Shown one piece after another: positions 49,149 to 57,124 of a stretch of 57,249 bases of DNA. Source of the DNA: Pseudomonas putida (GTDB taxonomy: Bacteria > Pseudomonadota > Gammaproteobacteria > Pseudomonadales > Pseudomonadaceae); the NCBI RefSeq assembly GCF_001941965.1, contig NZ_MKZO01000035.1, forward strand, positions 1-57,249. Reading direction: 5' to 3'. A model generated the notes under the pieces. That model was not told where the DNA came from, searched no databases, and saw nothing but the letters and a program-made list of their open reading frames with translations. A program made the position numbers and the translations under genes. How positions within the stretch are numbered: position 1 is the first letter of the stretch; each line of letters opens with the position of its first letter.

Positions 49149-50471
49149 ATGGACATGACTTTGAACAACCTTGAAATCGATACCCTGGTGGTCGGCGCCG
49201 GCCAGGCCGGGGTGGCCATGAGCGAACACCTGAGCAAGCTCGGCGTGCCGCACCTGGTGCTGGAACGCAACCGTATCGCCGAAGCCTGGCGCACCGGCCG
49301 CTGGGATTCCCTGGTGGCCAACGGCCCGGTCTGGCACGACCGCTTCCCCGGCCTGGAGTTCGACCTCGACGCCGACGCCTTCGCCGGCAAGGACCAGGTC
49401 GCCGATTACTTCGAAGCCTATGTGCGCAAGTTCGACCTGCCGATCCGCACCGGTGTCGAGGTGAAGAAGGTCACCCGCAATGCCGACCGCCCGGGCTTCA
49501 CCATCGAGACCAGCGAAGGCACGATCCGCGCCGCCCGCGTCGTCGCCGCCACCGGCCCGTTCCAGCGCCCGGTGATCCCGGCCATCGCGCCAAAGGACGA
49601 AGCCCTGCACCAGATCCACTCCGCCGCCTACTTCAACCCCGGGCAACTGCCGGAGGGCGCCGTGCTGGTGGTGGGTGCCGGCTCTTCCGGCGTACAGATC
49701 GCCGACGAACTTATGCGCGCCGGCCGCAAGGTCTATCTCTCCGTGGGCGCTCATGACCGTCCGCCGCGTGCCTACCGCAACCGTGACTTCTGCTGGTGGC
49801 TGGGCGTGCTCGGCGAGTGGGACGCGGAAATCATGAAGCCGGGCCGCGAGCACGTGACCATCGCCGTCAGCGGCGCCCGTGGCGGCCATACCGTGGACTT
49901 CCGCGCCCTCGCCCACCAGGGCATGACCCTGGTCGGCCTGACCCAGTCGTTCGAGGGTGGTATCGCGCGCTTCCAGGACAACCTGGTGGACAACATCCGC
50001 CTTGGCGACGAGAACTACCTGGCCCTGCTGGACGCCGCCGACGCCTATATCGAACGCAATGGCCTCGACCTGCCGGAAGAGCCGCAAGCCCGCGAGCGCC
50101 TGGCCGATCCCGAGTGCATGACCCACCCGATCCGCGAACTGGACCTGGCCAAGGCCGGCGTCACCAGCGTGATCTGGGCCACCGGCTACGGCCTGGACTT
50201 CAGTTGGCTGGCGGTGGACGCCTTCGACGCCAATGGCAAACCCAGGCACCAGCGCGGTGTGTCCAGCGAACCGGGCGTGTACTTCCTCGGCCTGCCATGG
50301 CTGTCCCGTCGGGGCTCGTCGTTCATCTGGGGCGTGTGGCATGACGCCAAGCACGTCGCTGGCCATATCGCCACCCAACGCACTTACCAGGCGTACCAGG
50401 ACAAGGCCCAGCGCCAGTCCCCCGCCGCTACCGAACCGTCTGAAACCGCCGCTCTCGAAGGAGTCAACTGA
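49149..50471 (+). CDS. FAD/NAD(P)-dependent monooxygenase (flavin-containing type)
   Basis: 440 residues. Two Rossmann nucleotide sites are visible: the FAD site VVGAGQAGVAMSEHL near residue 16, and the NADPH site VVGAGSSGVQIADEL in the middle. CTERM-side segments ATGYGLDFSWL and GLPWLSRRGSSFIWGV are typical of this group. Such enzymes hydroxylate N, S or C or do Baeyer-Villiger oxidation. The stop and the next start overlap as TGATG, so RidA is co-translated. It is the likely oxygenation step of the second catabolic set. Confidence 0.88.
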   Translation: MDMTLNNLEIDTLVVGAGQAGVAMSEHLSKLGVPHLVLERNRIAEAWRTGRWDSLVANGPVWHDRFPGLEFDLDADAFAGKDQVADYFEAYVRKFDLPIRTGVEVKKVTRNADRPGFTIETSEGTIRAARVVAATGPFQRPVIPAIAPKDEALHQIHSAAYFNPGQLPEGAVLVVGAGSSGVQIADELMRAGRKVYLSVGAHDRPPRAYRNRDFCWWLGVLGEWDAEIMKPGREHVTIAVSGARGGHTVDFRALAHQGMTLVGLTQSFEGGIARFQDNLVDNIRLGDENYLALLDAADAYIERNGLDLPEEPQARERLADPECMTHPIRELDLAKAGVTSVIWATGYGLDFSWLAVDAFDANGKPRHQRGVSSEPGVYFLGLPWLSRRGSSFIWGVWHDAKHVAGHIATQRTYQAYQDKAQRQSPAATEPSETAALEGVN

Positions 50472-50881
50472 TGCCTACCCATACCCGCATCCGCATGTTC
50501 AACACCAAGGTCACCTACCCCAACCAGACCCTGGACAACGACCTGTGCCAGGCCGTGCGTGCCGGCAACACCGTGTATGTGCGTGGCCAGGTGGGCACCG
50601 ACTTCGACGGCAACCTGGTGGGCCTGGGTGACCCGCGGGCACAGGCCGAGCAGGCGATGAAGAACGTCAAGCAACTGCTGGAAGAAGCGGGCTCGGACCT
50701 CAGTCACATCGTCAAGACCACCACCTACATTACCGACCCGCGCTTCCGCGAGCCGGTGTACAAGGAGGTGGGCAAGTGGCTGAAGGGCGTGTTCCCGATC
50801 TCCACCGGCCTGGTGGTGGCCGGGCTGGCGCAGGCGGAGTGGTTGATGGAAATCGATGTGATCGCGGTGATTCCGGAGTAA
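50471..50881 (+). CDS. RidA-family protein lacking the catalytic arginine
   Basis: 136 residues of the YjgF/YER057c/UK114 fold: NTVYVRGQVGTDFDGNLVG, DPRAQAEQAMKNVKQLLEEA, YITDPRFREPVYKEVGKWL. The active-site arginine that RidA uses to deaminate 2-aminoacrylate imines is expected near PARS in the PISTGLVVAGLAQAEWLMEI segment; here STG stands in its place. It therefore probably belongs to an Rid subgroup with another role, such as a ring-opening or enamine hydrolase. It is coupled to the monooxygenase. Confidence 0.85.
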   Translation: MPTHTRIRMFNTKVTYPNQTLDNDLCQAVRAGNTVYVRGQVGTDFDGNLVGLGDPRAQAEQAMKNVKQLLEEAGSDLSHIVKTTTYITDPRFREPVYKEVGKWLKGVFPISTGLVVAGLAQAEWLMEIDVIAVIPE

Positions 50882-50906
50882 GCAAGACCGCAAGACCATG
50901 CACCAT

Positions 50907-50998
50907 CCTGTGGGAGCTGGCTTGCCAGCGATGAGGCCCGACTGGACAACATCTTTGTTGTCGACGGCCAAATCGCTGGCAAGCCAGCTCCCACAGGG
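50907..50998. repeat. REP inverted pair, outward type (long spacer)
   Basis: Forward arm, then GACAACATCTTTGTTGTCG as spacer, then the reverse arm. The spacer is itself a small palindrome related to those at 3221 and 43307. Confidence 0.9.
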
Positions 50999-51042
50999 TT
51001 TTGGGCCAGCCGTACTTTTTTTGTATGGCCGGCGCCGGGGAT

Positions 51043-51951
51043 TCAGGAAAGCCCGGAGAGTTCTTCCCTGCAAAAATCCACGAACAACTGCGCCGGCCGG
51101 GTCAGTTGCACCCGCTTCAGCCTGGCCGTGACCAGCCCGGACAATTCCACCGGCTCGGCAATCTCCACCGCCACCACCTTCTGCCCGTCATAAGTGCATT
51201 CCGAACTCGGCCGGGTCACCAGTAGCGAGAAGCCGAAGCCCTGCCCGACCATGCCACGCACCATTTCGATCGACGGCGAGCTGAAGACGATGTTCGGGGT
51301 CAGCCCCAGGTCGTTGAACAGGCTGACGAAGTAGGTGCGGCTCGGGGCGACGTCCAGCAGGATCATCGGTTCCGGACACAGGTCGCGCAACGAGACCTGG
51401 GCCTGCCCGGCAAAACGGTGCTTGTGCGGCAGCAACACGTAAGGCTTTTGCGGCGGCATCAGCGGCTCGGTCTCGATGGTGTTGTCGAGGTAGTGGTCAT
51501 ACAGGAACGCCAGGTCGAACGCCCCGGACGTCAGCCCCTGGACCAGCTCCTGCTGCTCGCCGTCACGCATGCGGATATCCACCCCCGGATACCGTTCGCG
51601 AAAGCCGGCGATCAAGCGCGGCAGGTACAGCGGCGCCACCGTCTCGAACACGCCGATATCGACCTGCCCGGCCACGGTGTCGTTGTCGGCCAGGGCGTTC
51701 TGCTCGAACTCCCGGGCCATCTGCAACAGCGATTTGGTCTTGGCATAGAAGCGCTTGCCACTCGGGGTCAGCGACACACCCTGGGCGTGATGGCGGATAA
51801 ACAACTGCACACCGAAGCTTTCTTCCAGGCTCTTGATCGCCGTGGAAATCGACGGCTGGGCGATATACAGCTGGCGCGAGGCCTCGGCGACACTGCCGGC
51901 CTCGACCGTGGTGACGAAGTACTTGAGTTGTCGCAGGGTGTAGGTCGCCAC
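51043..51951 (-). CDS. LysR-family regulator, probable regulator of the second catabolic set
   Basis: 302 residues, GTG start with AGGAG eight bases upstream. Helix-turn-helix: FVTTVEAGSVAEASRQLYIA, then QPSISTAIKSLEESFGVQLF. The effector domain has full length. It lies just beyond ridA on the opposite strand and is the only regulator inside this set, so control of the monooxygenase and permease promoters is inferred. Confidence 0.9.
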   Translation of the reverse strand: MATYTLRQLKYFVTTVEAGSVAEASRQLYIAQPSISTAIKSLEESFGVQLFIRHHAQGVSLTPSGKRFYAKTKSLLQMAREFEQNALADNDTVAGQVDIGVFETVAPLYLPRLIAGFRERYPGVDIRMRDGEQQELVQGLTSGAFDLAFLYDHYLDNTIETEPLMPPQKPYVLLPHKHRFAGQAQVSLRDLCPEPMILLDVAPSRTYFVSLFNDLGLTPNIVFSSPSIEMVRGMVGQGFGFSLLVTRPSSECTYDGQKVVAVEIAEPVELSGLVTARLKRVQLTRPAQLFVDFCREELSGLS

Positions 51952-52042
51952 GTGAACGTCTCCTGGCAGTTTGACCCGTCACCTTACCCTAGCCGCAGAA
52001 AACGCCGACCGAGGATTTTCCTGCACCCGAGCGATATTTTTC

Positions 52043-52942
52043 CTATTTCCAGGCTTCACGCTGGAAGAACGCGCGCAGGTGCTCGATGAAGAACGACACC
52101 TTGGCCGACAGGTTCAGGCGCTCCAGGTACACCGCGTAGATATCCGCCGGCGGCGTTTCGTACTCGCCGAGCACTTCCACCAGCTCGCCGGAGCGCAGGT
52201 GCCGGGCCAGGTTCCACTCCGCCCGCATCAGGATGCCGTGGCCGTCCAGCGCCCAGTTCAACGCCACTTCGCCGTCGTTGGTGCTCAGCCCGCCACGCAC
52301 CTTGACCGACTCCGCCTGCTTGCCCCGGCTCAGGCGCCAACTGCCGAAGGCGGCGTCGTTCTGGCGCAGGACGATGCAGGCGTGGTTGGCCAGGTCCCTG
52401 GGGGTTTCGGGCATCCCGCAACGTGCCAGATAAGCCGGCGAGGCGCACAGGCGCCGGCGGTTGCTGGCGATCTTGCGGGCAATCAGCCGCGAGTCCGGCA
52501 GGTCGCCGAAACGGATGGCCACGTCGATGGCATCGTCCGGCAGGTTGATCGGCCGGTCGGTGAGCTGCAACTGCACTTCCACTTCCGGATGGCGCAGGAC
52601 GAACGAGGAGATCGCCGGCCCGACATGAGTCCGCCCAAAGCCCAGCGGCGCATTGACCCGCAACAACCCCTTGGGCTCGGCCCGGCTGCTGGACACCTGG
52701 CGCTCCATCTCCTCGATCTCGCCAAGGATGCGCTGGGCATTGACCAGGTACAGCTCGCCCTCGGCGGTGAGGCTGATGCTGCGGGTGGTGCGGTTGAGCA
52801 GGCGCACGCCCAGGCGCTGCTCCAGCTGGGCCAGGCGCTTGGAAACCGCCGGCGGGGTCAGGTTCAACTCTCGCGCCGTGGCCGCCAGGCTGCCAAGGCG
52901 CACCAACTGAATGAAAAAGGCCAATTCCGAGACCGGGCTCAT
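52043..52942 (-). CDS. LysR-family regulator of the tartrate operon (DmlR-like)
   Basis: 299 residues with FIQLVRLGSLAATARELNLT and PPAVSKRLAQLEQRLGVRLL in the helix-turn-helix, followed by an effector domain with LRVNAPLGFGRTHVGPAISS. The overall style is that of DmlR-type regulators of organic-acid use. It is divergent from dctA, and a perfect inverted repeat lies between them. Confidence 0.9.
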   Translation of the reverse strand: MSPVSELAFFIQLVRLGSLAATARELNLTPPAVSKRLAQLEQRLGVRLLNRTTRSISLTAEGELYLVNAQRILGEIEEMERQVSSSRAEPKGLLRVNAPLGFGRTHVGPAISSFVLRHPEVEVQLQLTDRPINLPDDAIDVAIRFGDLPDSRLIARKIASNRRRLCASPAYLARCGMPETPRDLANHACIVLRQNDAAFGSWRLSRGKQAESVKVRGGLSTNDGEVALNWALDGHGILMRAEWNLARHLRSGELVEVLGEYETPPADIYAVYLERLNLSAKVSFFIEHLRAFFQREAWK

Positions 52943-52958
52943 TAGTAACCTCAGGTAA

Positions 52959-52980
52959 ACAATGAAGTGAATTTCATTGT
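52959..52980. promoter_or_regulatory. Palindromic operator candidate between the LysR gene and dctA
   Basis: ACAATGAA and TTCATTGT form a perfect 8-base inverted repeat around a 6-base GTGAAT centre. It lies 17 bases from the LysR start, a usual place for an autoregulatory LysR site. Confidence 0.6.
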
Positions 52981-53140
52981 ATTACCACATTCCAGAAAAA
53001 CCTTTAACTTTCCCTCCCGTGATTACCCACACGAAATCTGGGCTATCCCGCCGCCACGACTTGCCTGGTCGCAGCGGCGCGACAAGCCCGGCCGACAAGA
53101 AAAAATCCGACTCACAACAATAAAGCGGAGAAAAACGGCC

Positions 53141-54481
53141 ATGAAAGTTCTAGGCAAGTTGTATGTGCAGGTCCTGATCGGTGTCAGCCTCGGTATCGCC
53201 CTCGGGGTGTTCTGGCCCGAGGTCGGCGTCGATCTCAAGCCCTTGGGCGACGCCTTCATAAAACTGATCAAGATGGTCTTCGCGCCGATCATCTTCGCCA
53301 CGGTGGTGCTCGGCATCGCCAAAATGGAAAACATGAAGGAACTGGGCCGGGTCGGCGCCCGTGCCTTGATCTACTTCGAAGTGCTGTCCACCTTCGCCCT
53401 GGTGCTGGGCCTTGTGGTGGTCAACCTGGCGCAGCCCGGCGTGGGCATGAACGTCGATCCAGCGACCCTGGATACCAAGAGCATCGCCAGCTACACCTCG
53501 GCAGCAGCGGCCGGCTCGGGCAGCTTCACCGACTTCCTCCTGCACATCATCCCGGCCAGCGTCACCGACGCCTTCGCCAAGAACGAGATCCTGCCGATCC
53601 TGCTGTTCTCGACCCTGCTGGGCATCGCCCTGGCCCACCTGGGCGAGCGCGGCAAGCCGGTGGTGGACGTGCTGGAAAGCTTCTCCCACGGCATGTTCCA
53701 TATCGTCGGCATGGTGATGCGCGTCGCCCCGCTGGCGGCCTGTGGCGCCATGGCCTTCACCGTCGGCAAGTACGGCCTGGGCTCGATCGTGTCCCTCGGC
53801 AAGCTGATGGCGACCATGTACATCACCTGCTTCCTCTTTGTAGTGATCGTCCTCGGCTTCGTCGCCCGCCTGTCCGGCTTCAGCCTGTGGAAGTTCCTCA
53901 AGTACCTGAAGGAAGAGCTGTTCACCGTACTGGGCACCAGTTCCTCGGAATCGGTGGTGCCGCAACTGATGGGCAAGCTGGAAAAGGCCGGAGTCTCGAA
54001 ACCGGTGGTGGGCCTGGTGATTCCGTCCGGGCTGACCTTCAACCCCGATGGCCAGTGCATCTACTACACCATGGCGGCGATCTTCATCGCCCAGGCCACC
54101 AACACGCCGCTGAGCCTGACCGACCAGCTCATCGTCCTCGGCGTGCTGCTGCTCACCTCCAAGGGCTCGGCAGGCGTGACCGGCTCCGGCTTCATCACCC
54201 TGGCCGCGACCCTGGCCTCCTTGGGCAGCATCCCGGTGGCCGGCATGGTCCTGCTGCTCGGCGTCGACCGCTTCATGTCCGAGGCCCGCGCCATCACCAA
54301 CACCATCGGTAACGCCGTCGGCACCCTGGCCATCGCCAAGTGGGTCGGCGCCCTGGACAGCGCCCAGCTCAACCGCGTCCTCGACGGCCAGCCCGAACCC
54401 GAAGCGCAACGTGCAGAAGCAGCCCCGGTGCTGCAGAACAACCAGACCGTGAAACCGGCGACCAGCGCCAGCGGTGCGTGA
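53141..54481 (+). CDS. dctA: C4-dicarboxylate transporter DctA
   Basis: 446 residues of the dicarboxylate/amino acid:cation symporter family. The serine-rich reentrant loop appears as GTSSSESVVPQLMGKLEKAG and the NMDGT-type motif as FNPDGQCIYYTM; TSKGSAGVTGSGFITLAATL is the second hairpin. It imports succinate, malate, fumarate and related acids with protons or sodium. Followed at 49 bases by ttdA, it is probably the tartrate importer here. ATG 53141 has CGGAG at 53126-53130. Confidence 0.93.
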   Translation: MKVLGKLYVQVLIGVSLGIALGVFWPEVGVDLKPLGDAFIKLIKMVFAPIIFATVVLGIAKMENMKELGRVGARALIYFEVLSTFALVLGLVVVNLAQPGVGMNVDPATLDTKSIASYTSAAAAGSGSFTDFLLHIIPASVTDAFAKNEILPILLFSTLLGIALAHLGERGKPVVDVLESFSHGMFHIVGMVMRVAPLAACGAMAFTVGKYGLGSIVSLGKLMATMYITCFLFVVIVLGFVARLSGFSLWKFLKYLKEELFTVLGTSSSESVVPQLMGKLEKAGVSKPVVGLVIPSGLTFNPDGQCIYYTMAAIFIAQATNTPLSLTDQLIVLGVLLLTSKGSAGVTGSGFITLAATLASLGSIPVAGMVLLLGVDRFMSEARAITNTIGNAVGTLAIAKWVGALDSAQLNRVLDGQPEPEAQRAEAAPVLQNNQTVKPATSASGA

Positions 54482-54529
54482 CCCGCACCCGAACCCAACC
54501 GCCTTGTGATGCTGTAAGGAGATAAGACC

Positions 54530-55429
54530 GTGGAAAAAGAAGAAGCCGTCCAGTCGTTGACCGACACCCTGGCGAAATTCACCGCCTACATCGGCAAGCG
54601 CCTGCCCAAGGACGTCAAAGCCAAGACCGCCAAGCTGCGTGCAGCGGAAACCAACCCCCTGGCCATCGCCGTGTACGACTCCATGGCCGAGAACCAGGAC
54701 TACGCCGACAAGCTCAACCGCCCGAGCTGCCAGGACACCGGGGTGATCCAGTACTTCATCTCGGCCGGTGCGCGCTTCCCGCTGCTGGGCGAGATGGAAA
54801 GCATCCTCGAGAACGCCACCAAGGAGGCGACCATCCAGGGCCCGCTGCGGCATAACGCCGTGGAAACCTTCGTCGAGAAGAACACCGGGACCAACACCGG
54901 CTCGAAGATCCCGTGGCTGGACTGGGAAATCATCCCCGATGCCGACTACGCCATCGTCGACGTGTACATGGCCGGTGGCGGCTGCACCCTGCCCGGCTCG
55001 GCCAAGGTGCTGATGCCTGGCCAGGGCTACGAAGGGGTGACCGAGTTCGTCTTCGACGTGATCACCTCCCGCGGCGTCAACGCCTGCCCGCCGCTGCTGG
55101 TTGGCGTCGGCGTGTCGACCTCGGTCGAGACCGCCGCGCGCCTATCCAAGCGCGCCATCCTCCGGGAAGTCGATTCCAGCCACCCGAACGAAAGTGCGGC
55201 GCTGATGGAAAAACTGCTGGAAGACGGCCTCAACGAAATCGGCATCGGCCCCCAGGGCCTGACCGGCAACAGCAGCGTCATGGGGGTCAACATCGAGTCC
55301 TCGGCGCGGCACCCGTCGACCATCGGGGTCGCCGTGTCCACCGGCTGCTGGGCCCACCGCCGCGGCAAGATCCGTATCAATGCCGACCTGTCCTACGACA
55401 TCCTTTCCCATGAAGGTGTAGTTCTGTGA
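54530..55429 (+). CDS. ttdA: L(+)-tartrate dehydratase subunit alpha
   Basis: 299 residues, GTG start. Subunit alpha of the class-I fumarase-like enzyme that dehydrates L-tartrate to oxaloacetate using a 4Fe-4S cluster. Cluster cysteines are visible in LNRPSCQDTGV, GGGCTLPGSAK and VSTGCWAHRRGK. Length is close to the E. coli TtdA. It overlaps ttdB as GTGA. A two-subunit fumarase is the alternative; DctA and oxaloacetate decarboxylase beside it favour tartrate. Confidence 0.85.
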   Translation: MEKEEAVQSLTDTLAKFTAYIGKRLPKDVKAKTAKLRAAETNPLAIAVYDSMAENQDYADKLNRPSCQDTGVIQYFISAGARFPLLGEMESILENATKEATIQGPLRHNAVETFVEKNTGTNTGSKIPWLDWEIIPDADYAIVDVYMAGGGCTLPGSAKVLMPGQGYEGVTEFVFDVITSRGVNACPPLLVGVGVSTSVETAARLSKRAILREVDSSHPNESAALMEKLLEDGLNEIGIGPQGLTGNSSVMGVNIESSARHPSTIGVAVSTGCWAHRRGKIRINADLSYDILSHEGVVL

Positions 55430-56034
55430 AAAAGATCCTCAGCACCCCGATCAAAGACGAAGACCTGGCCGAGCTCAACGTAGGCGACGTGGTCTACCTC
55501 ACCGGCCAGCTGGTCACCTGCCGCGACGTCGCGCACCGCCGCCTGATCGAACTGGGCCGCGAACTGCCGGTGGACCTGCGCGGTGGCGCGATCTTCCACG
55601 CCGGCCCCATCGTCAAGAAAAAGGACGACGGCAGCTTCGAGATGGTCTCGATCGGCCCGACCACCAGCATGCGCATGGAGAAGTTCGAGAAGGAATTCAT
55701 CGAGCAGACCGGCGTCAAGCTGATCGTCGGCAAGGGCGGCATGGGCCCGGAAACCACCACCGGCTGCCTGGAGAACAAGGCAGTGCACGCGGTATTCCCC
55801 GGTGGCTGCGCGGTCCTGGCGGCGACCAAGGTGGAAGAGATCGAACGCGCCGAATGGCAGGACCTGGGCATGCCCGAGACCCTCTGGGTCAACCGCGTGC
55901 GCGAATTCGGCCCGCTGATCATCTCCATCGATACCAAGGGCAACAACCTGTTCGAACAGAACAAGAAGCGCTTCAACGAACGCAAGGGCTCGGTGATCGA
56001 GAAGATCAACGCGCAGGTGCGCTTCATCAAGTAA
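55426..56034 (+). CDS. ttdB: L(+)-tartrate dehydratase subunit beta
   Basis: 202 residues, GTG start, the length of E. coli TtdB. Fumarase C-terminal domain: VGDVVYLTGQLVTCRDVAHR, GGAIFHAGPIVKK, GKGGMGPETTTGCL and FPGGCAVLAATKVEEIERAE. It forms the active enzyme with TtdA. A GC-rich hairpin with a short T-rich tail lies at about 56042-56076, between ttdB and the next gene, and may reduce read-through. Confidence 0.85.
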   Translation: MKKILSTPIKDEDLAELNVGDVVYLTGQLVTCRDVAHRRLIELGRELPVDLRGGAIFHAGPIVKKKDDGSFEMVSIGPTTSMRMEKFEKEFIEQTGVKLIVGKGGMGPETTTGCLENKAVHAVFPGGCAVLAATKVEEIERAEWQDLGMPETLWVNRVREFGPLIISIDTKGNNLFEQNKKRFNERKGSVIEKINAQVRFIK

Positions 56035-56107
56035 GACCGCGACCGGCCGGGGCCCACGCCGCCCTGGCCGGTTGTTCCCTCCTTCTACAGAACAACGTGA
56101 GATCGCC

Positions 56108-56974
56108 ATGTATCCAGCCAGTCATCACGCACTGCGCGAGACCTTCCGTGGCCTGCTCGCCAGTCCGACCTGCCAGCGTACCGCTTCGGTGTTCGATCCC
56201 CTTTCCGCACGCATGGCCGCCGACCTGGGTTTCGAAGTCGGCATCCTCGGGGGTTCGGTGGCTTCGCTGCAGGTGTTGGGCGCGCCGGATATCGCCCTGC
56301 TGACCTTGAGCGAATTCGTCGAACAGGCCACCCGCATCGGCCGGGTGTCGCGCCTGCCGGTGATTGCCGATGCCGACCATGGCTATGGCAATGCCCTCAA
56401 TGTCATGCGCTGTGTCGCAGAGTTGGAGCGGGCCGGGGTCGCCGCCCTGACCCTGGAGGACACCCTGCTGCCGGCGCGCTTCGAGGAGCCGCTGTCGGAG
56501 CTGATCAGTGTCGAGGAAGCCGTCGGCAAGCTGCGCGCGGCGCAGCGGGCGCGGCAGGACCGCAGCCTGGCGCTGATTGCCCGGACCCATGCTGGGGTGC
56601 AATCCTTGCCGCAGGTCATCCAGCGCGTGCAGGCCTACCAGAAGGCGGGCGCGGACGGGATCTGCCTGATCGGGGTCCGGGATTTTTCGCAACTCGAAGC
56701 CATCGTCGAGGGCTTGCGGGTGCCGGTGATGCTGGTGACCTATGGCAGCCAGGAACACTGGGATGCACAGCGCCTGGCCGGGCTCGGCGTGCGCATCGTG
56801 GTGGACGGGCATGCCGCCTGTTTCGCGGCGATCAAGGCGACCTACGACACCCTGCGGGCGCAGCGCGGGCCCGCTGCCGGGGCCGAACTCAAGACTGGCG
56901 AACTGCTGGCGCGGTACAGCCGGGCCGAGGAGTACCTGGGCTTGGCGCGGGAATATATGGGGGTGATTGCCTGA
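56108..56974 (+). CDS. Oxaloacetate decarboxylase of the isocitrate-lyase/PEP-mutase superfamily
   Basis: 288 residues. The superfamily signature is ADADHGYGNALNV, with EDTLLP and the preceding FDPLSARMAADLGFEVGIL. Length and motifs fit the Pseudomonas oxaloacetate decarboxylase (PA4872 type), which turns oxaloacetate into pyruvate and CO2 with Mg2+ and no biotin. Directly after ttdAB it completes tartrate to pyruvate. ATG 56108 is chosen over a frame starting at 56072. A 2-methylisocitrate-lyase-like role is less likely in this context. Confidence 0.85.
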   Translation: MYPASHHALRETFRGLLASPTCQRTASVFDPLSARMAADLGFEVGILGGSVASLQVLGAPDIALLTLSEFVEQATRIGRVSRLPVIADADHGYGNALNVMRCVAELERAGVAALTLEDTLLPARFEEPLSELISVEEAVGKLRAAQRARQDRSLALIARTHAGVQSLPQVIQRVQAYQKAGADGICLIGVRDFSQLEAIVEGLRVPVMLVTYGSQEHWDAQRLAGLGVRIVVDGHAACFAAIKATYDTLRAQRGPAAGAELKTGELLARYSRAEEYLGLAREYMGVIA

Positions 56975-56996
56975 TTGGCCTTGTGGTGCCTGTGCG

Positions 56997-57124
56997 GGCC
57001 TCATCGCTGGCAAGCCAGCTCCCACAGGGTTCTGCGGTGCCGCTCAGATCCCTGTGGACTCCTATTGCTGGCAAGCCAGCTACACAGGTTTGCGGTGCAC
57101 GCGATCCCTGTGGGAGCTGGCTTG
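56997..57124. repeat. Composite REP tract, interrupted by an IS element at its right end
   Basis: A full reverse arm (57000-57029), a worn second reverse arm (CTATTGCTGGCAAGCCAGCTACACAGG) and a forward arm (57107-57124) that stops at GGCTTG instead of continuing CCAGCGATGAGG. Confidence 0.85.

Noticed and set aside
54530..56034. Assignment of the two-subunit dehydratase as fumarase
   Set aside because: The class-I fumarase fold alone cannot separate the two, but the subunit lengths match TtdA/TtdB and the neighbours form a tartrate route, so tartrate dehydratase is preferred.
3221..57124. CRISPR-like reading of the repeated GTGGGAGCTGGCTTGCC units
   Set aside because: The units are dispersed, paired in inverted orientation and separated by kilobases of genes. 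They are REP sequences, and no cas gene is present.
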